The notes below the pieces were generated by a model. It saw nothing but the letters and a program-made list of their open reading frames with translations, did not search any database and was not told where the DNA came from. A DNA stretch of 64,000 nucleotides from Paraburkholderia sp. SOS3. Its GTDB lineage: Bacteria; Pseudomonadota; Gammaproteobacteria; Burkholderiales; Burkholderiaceae. Within the stretch, counting starts at the first letter, position 1. Each line of letters begins with the position of its first letter. The DNA is taken from NCBI RefSeq assembly GCF_001922345.1, contig NZ_CP018811.1, forward strand, positions 2,914,001-2,978,000. The letters are read 5' to 3'. Positions 37,061-46,548 of this stretch are shown here, in pieces. Both the position numbers and the translations under genes were made by a program.

Positions 37061-37641
37061 GTCCCCTACCTCAGCGCGTATCGTGTCCATCAGACGTTCG
37101 TGCTCCGGCGCGGTCGTCAACCCGAAGCGAACATGCGGATCACTCTGCCCCGGGAGATCCACGCGTTCGCATCGCCCGCCCCGATAAGCCATGGCGACAC
37201 ATTAAGGTTTGAGCAACGGCGAATCCGTGCGCAATCCCACCAACCATGGGCGGTCGTCGCAGACTTGCCGTGTGCGCCGCGTGCGAGCGGCATGACAGGA
37301 CATGGGTAAACGTCGCGTTGTGCGCGCTCGCGCACATAAGGTCTTGTCTTTTGCGAAACGGCCGGCTTTCACCGAGCCGGATTGATAGAGAGGATTCCGT
37401 ATCTTACGGTTGACGATCTGTTCACTGCCGGCTTCGTTCCCGCTTGCGAACGCGCAATGCCTTGCAAGCGAAATTTAATATTCCGTGGAAATACCGGACC
37501 GTTCGCCGACGCACACATGAACGACGCACCGGCGCGTCAGAATGGCGTTCGCCTGTCTCTCTCGGGGAGGGGCTGCCATCGAGAGGCCGGGCTCAGGCAG
37601 ATCGCGCGGAACCGGCAACTTTCCCACGCGAGGAGTACGCC
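37061..37641. other. 581-base divergent intergenic region of the exopolysaccharide locus
   Basis: It separates the priming transferase (-) and the glycoside hydrolase (+) and most likely contains their promoters. A small inverted repeat CCGGCT/AGCCGG lies at 37362-37380 and an AT-rich patch at about 37470-37490. No open frame has both a ribosome binding site and a protein-like composition. Confidence 0.4.
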
Positions 37642-38937
37642 GTGAAGCATTCCGTAGCCACCGCCGCCGTTCTGCTTTCCGTACTCGCGCGCGCATCGAC
37701 CGCACAAGCAGGCGATGCCGTGCGAGCGATGCCGGCCGACGCGTTCATCGACACACTCGGTGTCGGCATCCACCTCACCTATATGGATACCGCCTACACC
37801 AATGTGCGCAACGTCTACGACGATCTGAAGTGGCTCGGCATCCGGCACGTTCGCGACTATCCGCCCGGCGACAGGCCGCCGTTTTCGACCTATGTCTTTC
37901 TCGCGCAGCTCGGCATCAAATTCAACGTGCTGACGAACCCGGACTTCGCGTGGTCGGTCGGCGCGGCGGCGCGGTTGAACGCAGCGGTGCCCGGCAGCGT
38001 CGTGGCCGTCGAAGGCTCGAACGAGATCGATAACTGGCCGGTCTCGTACCACGGCCTGACGGGTGCCGCTGCCGGCCTTGCCCAGCAGCGCGATATCTAT
38101 GCGCGCGTGCACGCCGCACCTGCGCTCGCGGGCGTGCCCGTCTACGATCTGACCGGCTTCGACACGCGCAAAGTCGAGTCGCGTGCGGGGTCGGCCAATT
38201 ACGCGAACCAGCATGTCTACCCGCAGAACGGCGAACAACCGACCTATAACTCGAACGGCGACCGGTGGATGCCGGCGGCCATCGATGCCGTCAAGAAATA
38301 CCAGTTGCCGATGGTCATCACGGAATTCGGCTATTTCTCGATGCCGCAGTCGGGCTGGTACATGATCGGCGTCGACGAGCCGACGCAGGCCAAAGGCGTT
38401 CTGAACGGCTATATGGATGCGGCGGCGGCCGGCGTGAAGCGGACCTACGTGTACGAACTGCTCGACGAAAAGCCCGACCCTCAGAACAAGGACAGCGGCA
38501 TGCACTTCGGGCTCTTTCGCAACGACAACAGCCCCAAGCCCGTCGCCCACGCGATCCGCAATCTCACGACGATCCTGAACGCGGGCAAGACACGTCGCGC
38601 CAACGCCGCGGCGATGCGCGGCTCGCTCGCTTATACGCTCTCGGACATGCCCGTGTCGGCGAACAGCCTGTTGCTGCAGAAGAAGGACGGCCGCTTCGTG
38701 CTCGCACTATGGAACGAGACGCCGATCTGGGACCGGGCGATCGGCAAACCGGTCGAGAGCCCGCCCGCGCGCGTCGGCATCGACTTCGGCGCGAAAGCAA
38801 GCCGTGTCGACGTGTACGATCCACTCGTTTCGACGACGCCGTCGGCAAGCCATCGTGACGTGAGCCAGCTAGCCGTCGATGTGCCCGACCACGTGATCCT
38901 GCTCGAAATCACCGCGGTGGGCACACCTCGCCTGTAA
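37642..38937 (+). CDS. Exported glycoside hydrolase, clan GH-A-like TIM barrel
   Basis: The 431-residue protein has a Sec signal peptide (about 23 residues, ending ASTAQA). The catalytic fold reads like a GH5/GH39-type barrel, with a proton-donor candidate Glu128 in VEGSNEID and a nucleophile candidate Glu228 in VITEFGYF. A C-terminal beta domain follows (~330-431). The start is GTG at 37642 with GAGGAG six bases upstream. It sits divergent to the exopolysaccharide operon, so trimming or release of that polymer in the periplasm or outside the cell is plausible; substrate and linkage are unknown. Confidence 0.8.
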   Translation: MKHSVATAAVLLSVLARASTAQAGDAVRAMPADAFIDTLGVGIHLTYMDTAYTNVRNVYDDLKWLGIRHVRDYPPGDRPPFSTYVFLAQLGIKFNVLTNPDFAWSVGAAARLNAAVPGSVVAVEGSNEIDNWPVSYHGLTGAAAGLAQQRDIYARVHAAPALAGVPVYDLTGFDTRKVESRAGSANYANQHVYPQNGEQPTYNSNGDRWMPAAIDAVKKYQLPMVITEFGYFSMPQSGWYMIGVDEPTQAKGVLNGYMDAAAAGVKRTYVYELLDEKPDPQNKDSGMHFGLFRNDNSPKPVAHAIRNLTTILNAGKTRRANAAAMRGSLAYTLSDMPVSANSLLLQKKDGRFVLALWNETPIWDRAIGKPVESPPARVGIDFGAKASRVDVYDPLVSTTPSASHRDVSQLAVDVPDHVILLEITAVGTPRL

Positions 38938-38960
38938 GCGTCGGCGCGCACGCACGCGCA

Positions 38961-38978
38961 GCGCGCCTTGCGGCGCGC
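38961..38978. terminator. Hairpin between glycoside hydrolase and manC
   Basis: Arms GCGCGCC and GGCGCGC enclose TTGC between these two convergent genes. There is no T-tract, so terminator function is only suggested by position. Confidence 0.3.
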
Positions 38979-39001
38979 CGTTGCGACCCGCCGCTGCGGC
39001 T

Positions 39002-40534
39002 TTATCCGCGTCCGTAGCTGTCGTCGAAACGCACGATATCGTCTTCGCCGAGATACGCGCCGGACTGCACCTCGATCACTTCGAGCGGCAGCTTGCCGGG
39101 GTTCTCGAGGCGATGTTGCACACCGAGCGGAATGAAGGTCGATTCGTTTTCGCCGAGCAGGAACTGCTCGTCGCCGCGCGTCACGCGCGCGGTGCCGCGC
39201 ACGACGATCCAGTGCTCGGCGCGATGGTGATGCAGCTGCAACGACAGCCGCGCGCCCGGCTGCACGACGATCCGCTTCACCTGGAAGCGCTCGCCGCGAT
39301 CGAGCGAATCGAAGAAGCCCCATGGGCGGCGCACCTTGCGATGCTGATCGGCCTCAGGCGCCTGTTCGGCCTTGATCCGCGCGACCAGTCCCTTGACGTC
39401 CTGCACGCGCGAGCGGTCCGCGACGAGCACCGCATCGGCCGTTTCGACCACCACCACATTGGTCGTGCCAACGCATGCGACGAGGCGTCCTTCCGAATGC
39501 GCGTAGCTCGCGGTCGCCCCTTCGAACATCACGCGGCCGCGCGCGACGTTGCCGTCGGCGTCCTTTGCGTGCGCGTCCCATACGGCGTCCCACGAACCGA
39601 GGTCGGACCAGCCTGCTTCGAGCGGCACGACCACGCCCTGGCACGGCAGTTCGTCGGTGCCCAGATGCTCCATCACCGCATAGTCGATCGAATCGGACGG
39701 ACTGCGTTCGAAGTGTGCGGCAGCCGGGCGCAGAAATGCGCCGTCGTTGCGGCTTTCCGCGAACGAGGCGACGCACGCGTCGTGCATGGCCGGCTGCAGG
39801 CGCCTGACCGCCTCGAGCCAGATCGATGCGCGCACCACGAAGATGCCGCTGTTCCACCAGTATTGGCCGCTCGCCAGGTATTGCGACGCGAGCTCCTGCG
39901 CGGGCTTTTCGACGAAACATTCGATATGGTGCGCGCCGTCCTGCAGCACCGCGCCGATCCTGATATAGCCGAAGCCCGTATCCGGCCGCGTCGGCGGCAC
40001 GCCGAGCGTGACGATCGCACCGCCCTCCGCGTGGCAGGCAGCGGCGAGAATCGCGCGCTGGAACGCATCGACGTCGGCGATCGAGTGATCGGCCGGCATC
40101 GCGACGAGAATCACGTCCTCGCCGTGCGCCGACGCCACCGCCGCCGCGAGCGTCAGCGCCGGCGCGGTGTCGCGGCGCGCCGGCTCGACCACGAGCCGCG
40201 CGTCGACACCGTTCGCATGCAACTGTTCGATCGCGACAAAGCCGTGCTCTTCGCCGCACATGATGATCGGCGCACCGGCCACCTTGCGCTCGGCGGGAAA
40301 GTTCGACATGCGCCGCACCGTCGTCTGCAACAGCGAGTCGGGGCCGACGATGTCGAGCAACTGCTTCGGGCAGTTTGCGCGCGACATCGGCCACAGCCGC
40401 GTGCCGGAGCCGCCCGCAAGCACGACCGGCGCGAGTGCGAGCGTCTGCGAAGGCGGCAGCTGTCCCGCGAGACAGGCGCGCGAACGTTCGTCGAGGGTGT
40501 GGGCGATGGCTTCAGTCTGTTCGCTATCCAACAT
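39002..40534 (-). CDS. manC: Mannose-1-phosphate guanylyltransferase / mannose-6-phosphate isomerase
   Basis: This bifunctional type II enzyme makes GDP-mannose from mannose-1-phosphate and also interconverts fructose-6-P and mannose-6-P. The 510-residue protein has the N-terminal pyrophosphorylase signature GGSGTRLWPMSRANCPKQL (~40-60), FVEKPAQE, and a C-terminal cupin (~375-500) with LSLQLHHHRAEHWIVV metal ligands. An AGGAA site precedes the ATG at 40534; an upstream in-frame ATG has no such support. It is separated from the rest of the exopolysaccharide locus by the glycoside hydrolase. It implies mannose, or a sugar derived from GDP-mannose, in the polymer. Confidence 0.93.
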   Translation of the reverse strand: MLDSEQTEAIAHTLDERSRACLAGQLPPSQTLALAPVVLAGGSGTRLWPMSRANCPKQLLDIVGPDSLLQTTVRRMSNFPAERKVAGAPIIMCGEEHGFVAIEQLHANGVDARLVVEPARRDTAPALTLAAAVASAHGEDVILVAMPADHSIADVDAFQRAILAAACHAEGGAIVTLGVPPTRPDTGFGYIRIGAVLQDGAHHIECFVEKPAQELASQYLASGQYWWNSGIFVVRASIWLEAVRRLQPAMHDACVASFAESRNDGAFLRPAAAHFERSPSDSIDYAVMEHLGTDELPCQGVVVPLEAGWSDLGSWDAVWDAHAKDADGNVARGRVMFEGATASYAHSEGRLVACVGTTNVVVVETADAVLVADRSRVQDVKGLVARIKAEQAPEADQHRKVRRPWGFFDSLDRGERFQVKRIVVQPGARLSLQLHHHRAEHWIVVRGTARVTRGDEQFLLGENESTFIPLGVQHRLENPGKLPLEVIEVQSGAYLGEDDIVRFDDSYGRG

Positions 40535-40691
40535 TTTAGATTCCTGAATATGTAGACGTTTGTTTCGCCGAACCGTCGGCAAACAATCCCTTGCGTCCGA
40601 TGGCGTTCAGTTTCTCTTTAGCGAAATCGAAGTACGGTGCGCCAGCACGCGTAGCGATGCATGTGGTGGGCGGGCCCATGTTGCGCCGCCG

Positions 40692-40736
40692 CCGCAAAAG
40701 AAAAACGCCGTGCGCAGCAATTGCTGCGCACGGCGT
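40692..40736 (-). terminator. Rho-independent terminator after rpiA
   Basis: A 32-base perfect palindrome (40705-40736; arms ACGCCGTGCGCAGCAA and its complement) is followed on the minus strand by a T-rich run (complement of AAAAGAAAA at 40697-40705). It is 50-100 bases past the rpiA stop, as expected for a terminator of rpiA. Confidence 0.8.
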
Positions 40737-40789
40737 CGTGGAGAACCGATCGCGATCTTGAGCGCGACGGAATCAGTGCGAGAGCCGTG

Positions 40790-41485
40790 TCAACGCGTCG
40801 GGTAGTCGATGCGCTCCACGCCCGTTTCGGCGCCTAGCAGACAGACGTTCGCGCCACGGCTCGCGAAGAGCCCGACCGTCACGACGCCGGGCCACGCGTT
40901 GATCTGCGCTTCGAACGCGAGCGGGTCGCCGATCTTCAGACCCTTGACGTCGATGATCTCGTTGCCGTTGTCGGTGATATACGGCGCGCCCTCTTTCGTC
41001 ACGCGCACGACCGGCACCCCGCCCAGCGCCGTCACGCGACGGCCGATCGCGGTGCGCGCCATCGGCACGACTTCGATCGGCAGCGGAAACTGGCCAAGCA
41101 CATCGACACGCTTGCTCGCATCGACAATACAGACGAATACGTCGGACACCGACGCGACGATCTTCTCGCGCGTAAGCGCACCGCCGCCGCCTTTGATCAT
41201 CGCTCCGCGGCGATCGATTTCGTCGGCGCCGTCGACATACACGGGCAGCGAGTCGATCTCGTTCAGATCGAACACCTTCATGCCGAGCGCCTGCAAACGC
41301 GCGGTGCTCGCCACGGAACTCGATACCGCGCCGCGGTATCGACCCTTGTGGGCCGCGAGCGCATCGATGAAGCAGTTCGCGGTGGAGCCGGTGCCGACGC
41401 CGATGACCGAGCCCTCCGGCACATTGGCGTTCACGTAGTCGGCGGCGGCCTGGCCGACCCGTTGCTTGAGTTCGTCTTGAGTCAT
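40790..41485 (-). CDS. rpiA: Ribose-5-phosphate isomerase A
   Basis: It interconverts ribose-5-phosphate and ribulose-5-phosphate in the pentose-phosphate pathway. The 231-residue length is typical. Visible motifs are [14 protein letters not shown] (phosphate-binding loop), [21 protein letters not shown] with the catalytic-base region, and [14 protein letters not shown] near the C-terminus. The start MTQDELKQ at 41485 matches the family; the open frame upstream is Arg/Pro-rich and not part of it. A strong hairpin terminator follows. Confidence 0.95.
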   Translation of the reverse strand: MTQDELKQRVGQAAADYVNANVPEGSVIGVGTGSTANCFIDALAAHKGRYRGAVSSSVASTARLQALGMKVFDLNEIDSLPVYVDGADEIDRRGAMIKGGGGALTREKIVASVSDVFVCIVDASKRVDVLGQFPLPIEVVPMARTAIGRRVTALGGVPVVRVTKEGAPYITDNGNEIIDVKGLKIGDPLAFEAQINAWPGVVTVGLFASRGANVCLLGAETGVERIDYPTR

Positions 41486-41612
41486 GGAAGTCCGGATGCT
41501 GGCGTGCGGAGAAACCGCCAGTTTACCGGACTCGCGCCGGCGCCGGATGAGCACGCGTGGCGGCCGCTCAGGCGGGGCTGCGGCCATCCGACGATGGGTG
41601 GCCTGCGGCCGC

Positions 41613-42524
41613 TCACGGTGTCGGCTTCGTCTCGCCGGCCGCGGCAGGCATATATTTGTCGAGCAGCGCCTGCGCGATCGCATCGGTTTGCGCATCCGGG
41701 TTGCCCGCATAGTCGCGCGGCCGGAAATGCATCTGGAACGCCGCGAATACGCGCCGGGTTTTCTCGTCGAGCACGCCGTCGGTGGCGACGTCGTAGCCGT
41801 AGCGCGCGAGTTTCTGCTGCAGGCCGCGCACGTCGGCAGGCGCGTCGGGCGCGCGGCCTGCGAGCTCCGCGGCAACGGTCCCCGCATCGGGCCAGGCGCC
41901 GACACCGGCATCGTAGAGTTGCTTCCACGGAAAAAGCGGACCGGGGTCCGTCTTGCGTTGCGGCGCGATATCGCTGTGGCCGACCACGCGCGTCGGCGGA
42001 ATGCCGTAGCGCGCGACGATGTCCTTCGACAGGCGGATCAACGCGTCGACCTGCGCGGGCGGATACGGCTGCCACGTACGGCCCTGCGGCGTATCGATCG
42101 GGCCGAGGTTCACGTTTTCGATGCCGATCGATGCGGCGTTGAGCTCGGTCGTGCCCTGCCAGTAGCTGACGCCCGCATGCCACGCGCGCTGCGATTCCGG
42201 CACGAGCTGCCAGACGACGGGCTCGCCGTTCCTGACCGGCGGCGCTGCCGGCACGAGGTAATGCGCGCTGACCTGTTCGGTGGTCAGCACGTTCAGCGAC
42301 TGCGCTTCGTCGATTTCCGTGTAATGCATGACAAGGAAACGGATGCGCGTGTCCGCGTACTGCGCATGATGGCTCGTATCGGCGTAATAGGTGCCGCGAT
42401 CGATCGTCGTGGTCGTGCAGGCGGCAAGCAACGCCGCTGCGAAGGCGAACGCAGCACGCATGGGCGAACGCACGAGCGCCGGTCCAGGTCGGCGAACGCG
42501 GGCGAGAGGGCGGGCGAAGATCAT
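41613..42524 (-). CDS. AmiD-like N-acetylmuramoyl-L-alanine amidase, lipoprotein
   Basis: The 303-residue protein cleaves the bond between N-acetylmuramic acid and the stem peptide, probably from the inner face of the outer membrane. It has a signal sequence with lipobox LLAAC, an amidase_2 domain (~55-205) with zinc-ligand candidates in VMHYTEID and [16 protein letters not shown], and a C-terminal peptidoglycan-binding_1 domain (~225-290, [22 protein letters not shown]). An alternative start at 42461 would give a shorter and more typical signal peptide. The architecture is that of AmiD, unlike cytoplasmic AmpD. Confidence 0.88.
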   Translation of the reverse strand: MIFARPLARVRRPGPALVRSPMRAAFAFAAALLAACTTTTIDRGTYYADTSHHAQYADTRIRFLVMHYTEIDEAQSLNVLTTEQVSAHYLVPAAPPVRNGEPVVWQLVPESQRAWHAGVSYWQGTTELNAASIGIENVNLGPIDTPQGRTWQPYPPAQVDALIRLSKDIVARYGIPPTRVVGHSDIAPQRKTDPGPLFPWKQLYDAGVGAWPDAGTVAAELAGRAPDAPADVRGLQQKLARYGYDVATDGVLDEKTRRVFAAFQMHFRPRDYAGNPDAQTDAIAQALLDKYMPAAAGETKPTP

Positions 42525-42593
42525 CGTGACGGTTCTTGTTCTCGAAGCACCGGTGGGAAGCCGCGCAGCAAGGAAGCCGCGCGGCGAATCGGA

Positions 42594-43337
42594 CTATTTC
42601 GGCGCGGCCCTCTGCCGCACCGCTTCGAACAGACACACCCCGCTCGCCACCGACACGTTGAGGCTCTCGACGCTCCCCGCCATCGGAATATGCATGACCT
42701 CGTCGCAGGTATCGCGCGTGAGGCGGCGCATGCCCTCGCCTTCCGCACCCATCACGAGCGCAACGGGCCCGTCGAGTTTCGTCTGATAGAGGCTCGCGGG
42801 CGCATCGCCAGCCGTGCCGACGACCCAGACGCCCGCATCCTTCAGTTCGCGCAGCGCGCGTGCGAGATTCGTGACGGTGATATACGGCACCGTGTCCGCC
42901 GCGCCGCTCGCTACCTTCGCGGCGGTCGCATTGAGGCCGACCGCGCGGTCGCGCGGCGCGATCACCGCATGGGCGCCAGCCGCGTCGGCCACGCGCAGGC
43001 ATGCGCCCAGATTGTGCGGATCCGTCACGCCGTCGAGCACGAGCAGCAGTGCCGGTCCGCTCAGACCATCGAGCAGTTCGGCGAGATTCTGCGCGAGCGG
43101 CAAATCGGTTGCGCGCGCAACCACACCCTGGTGGCGCTCGGTATGCGCCAATCCCCACAGCCGCGTTTCGTCGGCGGCGATCACGCGCACACCGGCTTCT
43201 TTCGCGAGGTGCAGGAATTCGTTCATGCGACGGTCGCGCCGCGTCTGATCGTAGTAAACATCTTCGATCGTCGACGCGTCGTGCCGCATCCGGGCGATTA
43301 CCGCATGAAACCCGTATAGAACCTTAAGACGTGACAT
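42594..43337 (-). CDS. rlmB: 23S rRNA (guanosine-2'-O-)-methyltransferase RlmB
   Basis: The 247-residue SpoU/TrmH-class enzyme methylates the 2'-O of G2251 in the peptidyl-transferase P-loop. It has an N-terminal L30e-like substrate domain (~5-75) and a knotted SPOUT domain with motif 1 ([17 protein letters not shown]), motif 2 ([10 protein letters not shown]) and motif 3 ([18 protein letters not shown]). It lies 39 bases downstream of rnr on the same strand, the usual rnr-rlmB pair. Confidence 0.96.
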   Translation of the reverse strand: MSRLKVLYGFHAVIARMRHDASTIEDVYYDQTRRDRRMNEFLHLAKEAGVRVIAADETRLWGLAHTERHQGVVARATDLPLAQNLAELLDGLSGPALLLVLDGVTDPHNLGACLRVADAAGAHAVIAPRDRAVGLNATAAKVASGAADTVPYITVTNLARALRELKDAGVWVVGTAGDAPASLYQTKLDGPVALVMGAEGEGMRRLTRDTCDEVMHIPMAGSVESLNVSVASGVCLFEAVRQRAAPK

Positions 43338-43376
43338 GACTGAAACTACCTTTTATTAGCGAACGCCATTCGCGCA

Positions 43377-45830
43377 TCAACGCTTTTTTCTGGACTGGCC
43401 CTTCGCCGATTTCGCCGACGCCGAACGCTTCTTCGCCGCGCCACGCGCCGCGCGCGCTTCTTTCACCGCGACGCTCGGCGCGGGCGCGGCCTTCTTGCGA
43501 TGCGCGCCTTCACCCGGCGCCAGCGAGCGCACGCGCGGTCCGCCGTCGCCACGCTCGCCGACCGTTCTATCGAGCGCCGCGGCGCGGCTTGACGGCGGCT
43601 TGATCGGCGTGTCGCGCACGAGACGGAAATCGATCTTGCGCGCGTCGAGGTCGACGCGGCTCACCTGCACGCGCACGCGGTCCGATAGCCGGTAGCGGAT
43701 GCCCGTGCGTTCGCCGCGCAGTTCGTTGCGGATTTCGTCGTACTGGAAGTAATCGGAACCGAGCTCGGTCACATGCACGAGCCCTTCGATAAACAGCGCG
43801 TCGAGCTGCACGAAGATGCCGAACGACGTCACGCCGCTCACCATCCCGCCGTACTCTTCGCCGAGCTTGTCGCGCATGAAGTAGCACTTGAGCCATGCTT
43901 CGACGTCACGCGAGGCTTCGTCCGCACGCCGTTCGTTCGACGAGCAATGCAGCCCGAGCTCTTCCCAGATCGCGGTGTTTTCGCGGCGGCGGCCCGCGCG
44001 CTTTTCGTCGTCGGCCTGCATCGCACGCGCGCGCGGCGACAACGCGGTGTTCAGCACCACGCCTTCGGGCGCTGCCGGCTGGTACTTGCGCCCTTGCAGG
44101 ATCGCGTAGATCGCGCGGTGCGTGAGCAGATCCGGGTAGCGGCGAATCGGGCTCGTGAAGTGTGCGTAGGCCTCGTACGCAAGGCCGAAGTGACCGATGT
44201 TATCGGGGCTGTAGACGGCCTGCTGCATCGAACGCAACAGCATGGTCTGCAGCATCTGCGCGTCGGGCCGGTCGCGGATGTGCGCCATCAGCGCCGCGTA
44301 GTCGCTCGCGTGCGGCGTCTCGCCGCCGGTCAGCGTCAGGCCCATGCCGCGCAGGAAGGTGCGCAGGTTTTCGAGCCGCTCCGCCGTCGGTCCCGCGTGC
44401 ACGCGGTAAAGCCCCGCATGCCGGTTGCGCTTCATGAAGTCGGCCGCGCAGACGTTCGCGGCCAGCATGCATTCCTCGATCAGCTTGTGCGCGTCGTTGC
44501 GATGGCGCGGTACGATCTGCTCGATCTTGCCCTGCGCATTGCAGACGATATACGTTTCCGTCGTGTCGAAATCGATCGCGCCGCGCTTCTGGCGCGCCGC
44601 GAACAGCGCCTTGTAGACGCCGTACAAATTCTGCAGATACGGCAACAGCGCCGCACGGCGCGCGGCCTCGGGCCCCTTCGTATTCGCGAGCACCGCGGCG
44701 ACCTCGGTGTAGGTGAGACGCGCGGCCGAGTGCATGACGCCCGGATAGAACTGATACGCCTTGATCTCGCCGCGCGCAGTGATCACCATGTCGCAGACGA
44801 GCACGCAGCGGTCGACGTGCGGATTCAGCGAGCACAACCCGTTCGACAGCTTTTCCGGCAGCATCGGAATCACGCGGCGCGGGAAATAGACCGACGTGCT
44901 GCGCTCGATCGCATCGACGTCGAGGCCGCTGCCCGGCATCACGTAGTGCGATACGTCGGCGATCGCGACGATCAGGCGGAAGCCGTCGCCGCGGCCGACC
45001 TTCATCGGCTCGCAGTACACGGCGTCGTCGAAATCGCGTGCGTCTTCGCCGTCGATCGTGACGAGCGGCACGTCGCGCAGATCGACGCGATGGCGCAGAT
45101 CCGCGGACCGTACTTCGTCGGGCAGCTTCGCGGCGGCCTCGAGCGCCGCATCGCTGAACTCGTGCGGCACGCCGTATTTGCGCACTGCGATTTCGATTTC
45201 CATGCCGGGATCGTCGATATCGCCGAGCACTTCGACGACACGTCCAAGCGGCTGCGAATGGCGGCTCGGGAAGTCGGTGAGTTCGACCACCACCACCTGT
45301 CCCACCTTCGCCTTCTTCGTGTTCTGGGTAATCAGGATGTCGTGGCCGATGCGCTTGTCTTCGGGCGCGACGATCAGCGCGCCGTTTTCGTTGAGCAGGC
45401 GCCCGATCACACGTTTGTTCGCGCGGTCCGTGACCTCGACGATATGTCCTTCGGGTCTCCCGCGCCGGTCGTAGCCGACGATGCGCGCGAGCACGCGGTC
45501 GTTATGCATGACCTTCTGCATTTCGCCGTTCGGCAGGAACAGGTCGTCCTGACCGTCGTCGCGCACGAGAAAACCATAACCGTCGCGATGGCCCTGCACA
45601 CGGCCCGCGACGAAATTCGACGGATGGGTCAGCTGATAATGCCCGCGCGGATCGAGCCGGATCTGGCCGTCGCGTTCCATCGCGGCCAGACGTTTGAAGA
45701 AGCCTTCGCGTTCCTGGCGCTTGATCGAAAGCGCCTCGGCGATGTCGTTCGCAGCAAGCGGCGTTTCGCTCGTACGCAGCACGCCGAGGATTTCTTCACG
45801 GCTCGGGATGGGATACGGATATTTGCTCAA
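43377..45830 (-). CDS. rnr: Ribonuclease R
   Basis: The 817-residue 3'-5' exoribonuclease degrades structured RNA. Domains in order are an N-terminal winged helix (~1-70), two cold-shock RNA-binding domains (~75-225), the RNB catalytic domain with GEDARDFDDAV magnesium-binding aspartates (~265), an S1 domain (~655-735, YGGMVSGVTSFGIFVQLD), and a Lys/Arg/Ala-rich basic tail (~770-817). Length and order match RNase R rather than RNase II. It probably forms an operon with rlmB. Confidence 0.96.
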   Translation of the reverse strand: MSKYPYPIPSREEILGVLRTSETPLAANDIAEALSIKRQEREGFFKRLAAMERDGQIRLDPRGHYQLTHPSNFVAGRVQGHRDGYGFLVRDDGQDDLFLPNGEMQKVMHNDRVLARIVGYDRRGRPEGHIVEVTDRANKRVIGRLLNENGALIVAPEDKRIGHDILITQNTKKAKVGQVVVVELTDFPSRHSQPLGRVVEVLGDIDDPGMEIEIAVRKYGVPHEFSDAALEAAAKLPDEVRSADLRHRVDLRDVPLVTIDGEDARDFDDAVYCEPMKVGRGDGFRLIVAIADVSHYVMPGSGLDVDAIERSTSVYFPRRVIPMLPEKLSNGLCSLNPHVDRCVLVCDMVITARGEIKAYQFYPGVMHSAARLTYTEVAAVLANTKGPEAARRAALLPYLQNLYGVYKALFAARQKRGAIDFDTTETYIVCNAQGKIEQIVPRHRNDAHKLIEECMLAANVCAADFMKRNRHAGLYRVHAGPTAERLENLRTFLRGMGLTLTGGETPHASDYAALMAHIRDRPDAQMLQTMLLRSMQQAVYSPDNIGHFGLAYEAYAHFTSPIRRYPDLLTHRAIYAILQGRKYQPAAPEGVVLNTALSPRARAMQADDEKRAGRRRENTAIWEELGLHCSSNERRADEASRDVEAWLKCYFMRDKLGEEYGGMVSGVTSFGIFVQLDALFIEGLVHVTELGSDYFQYDEIRNELRGERTGIRYRLSDRVRVQVSRVDLDARKIDFRLVRDTPIKPPSSRAAALDRTVGERGDGGPRVRSLAPGEGAHRKKAAPAPSVAVKEARAARGAAKKRSASAKSAKGQSRKKR

Positions 45831-46056
45831 GGGCTTATCGATGGTTTTTCTCGGTGCGTGGACGTCGCGGATCAGGTGCCGGGCTACACTGCGCGGCGCT
45901 AACGCTGCGTCGGGCTCGCCCTGCTGTCAACGTACTGCTGCGGGCCATTCTATCATCCGTCTCTTAATGCAAACCGCGTCGCGAGGCACGTATGCAAGGC
46001 TTTGCGGCCGGCTTCGAAGCCCGTTCGGCGCGGCGCGGACGGCCTCTGCCGAACGC

Positions 46057-46084
46057 TTGACAGAACCCGTCAGCTCGCTATAAT
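46057..46084 (+). promoter_or_regulatory. Consensus sigma-70 promoter of the first tRNA-Leu
   Basis: TTGACA (46057-46062) and TATAAT (46079-46084) are both perfect and separated by 16 bases, about 62 bases upstream of the mature tRNA 5' end. This is an unusually strong match, as expected for stable RNA. Confidence 0.88.
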
Positions 46085-46145
46085 TGCGGTCTTTGCTGTT
46101 TCGCGTGTGTGTTTATCTTCAGCGGAGCGGCGGAAAAGACACCTT

Positions 46146-46232
46146 GCCCAGGTGGCGAAATTGGTAGACGCACTAGGTTCAGGTCCTAGCGGTGGCAACA
46201 CCGTGGAGGTTCGAGTCCTCTCTTGGGCACCA
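46146..46232 (+). tRNA. tRNA-Leu(CAG), copy 1
   Basis: The 87-base gene folds as a class II tRNA with anticodon CAG (TTCAGGT), a long variable arm, T-arm loop TTCGAGT and an encoded 3' CCA. The acceptor stem pairs GCCCAGG with CTTGGGC, including one G-T wobble. It differs from copy 2 at two positions (one in the D arm, one in the acceptor stem). Confidence 0.97.
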
Positions 46233-46240
46233 AAGATTCA

Positions 46241-46268
46241 AAAAAGGCCGGCTTTTGCCGGCCTTTTT
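46241..46268 (+). terminator. Rho-independent terminator of tRNA-Leu copy 1
   Basis: Arms GGCCGGC (46246-46252) and GCCGGCC (46257-46263) around TTTT are followed by TTTTT, nine bases after the tRNA CCA. Confidence 0.9.
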
Positions 46269-46314
46269 CGTTTTTGGCGTGGCTCGAACATGGCCGCCGG
46301 TTTTTAAACTTTCA

Positions 46315-46342
46315 TTGACACAATGCCTCATGCCGCTACAAT
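46315..46342 (+). promoter_or_regulatory. Sigma-70 promoter of the second tRNA-Leu
   Basis: TTGACA (46315-46320) and TACAAT (46337-46342) with 16-base spacing lie 20 bases upstream of copy 2. Copy 2 is therefore transcribed separately from copy 1. Confidence 0.85.
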
Positions 46343-46362
46343 AGCGGTCTAGCTTGAGACGT

Positions 46363-46449
46363 GCCCAGGTGGCGGAATTGGTAGACGCACTAGGTTCAGG
46401 TCCTAGCGGTGGCAACACCGTGGAGGTTCGAGTCCTCTCCTGGGCACCA
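46363..46449 (+). tRNA. tRNA-Leu(CAG), copy 2
   Basis: The 87-base gene is nearly identical to copy 1, with anticodon CAG, TTCGAGT T-loop and encoded CCA. The acceptor stem (GCCCAGG with CCTGGGC) is fully Watson-Crick paired here. It lies 130 bases after copy 1 and has its own promoter and terminator. Confidence 0.97.
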
Positions 46450-46461
46450 GCAGATTCAAAA

Positions 46462-46490
46462 GAAGGCCGGCAAAATTGCCGGCCTTCTTC
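46462..46490 (+). terminator. Rho-independent terminator of tRNA-Leu copy 2
   Basis: A 12-base-pair hairpin (GAAGGCCGGCAA / TTGCCGGCCTTC, 46462-46487) is followed by a short T/C-rich run, 12 bases after the tRNA CCA. Confidence 0.8.
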
Positions 46491-46529
46491 ATTTCGCCCT
46501 CTTCATTTCGCCCTCTTCATTTCGAGCTC
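46488..46529. repeat. 14-base tandem repeat, about three copies
   Basis: TTCATTTCGCCCTC is repeated twice perfectly, with a third diverged copy (TTCATTTCGAGCTC), between the tRNA terminator and the 3' end of the hipA remnant. Confidence 0.7.
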
Positions 46530-46548
46530 GCACCATCGGTACCATCGG

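Noticed and set aside
41613..42524. Amidase called as cytoplasmic AmpD (beta-lactamase control)
   Set aside because: It has a lipobox signal and a peptidoglycan-binding domain, which fits AmiD-type envelope amidases rather than AmpD.
43773..45902. Long + strand open frame opposite rnr
   Set aside because: It lies fully within ribonuclease R, and the product is Arg/Val/His-rich with no recognisable motif.
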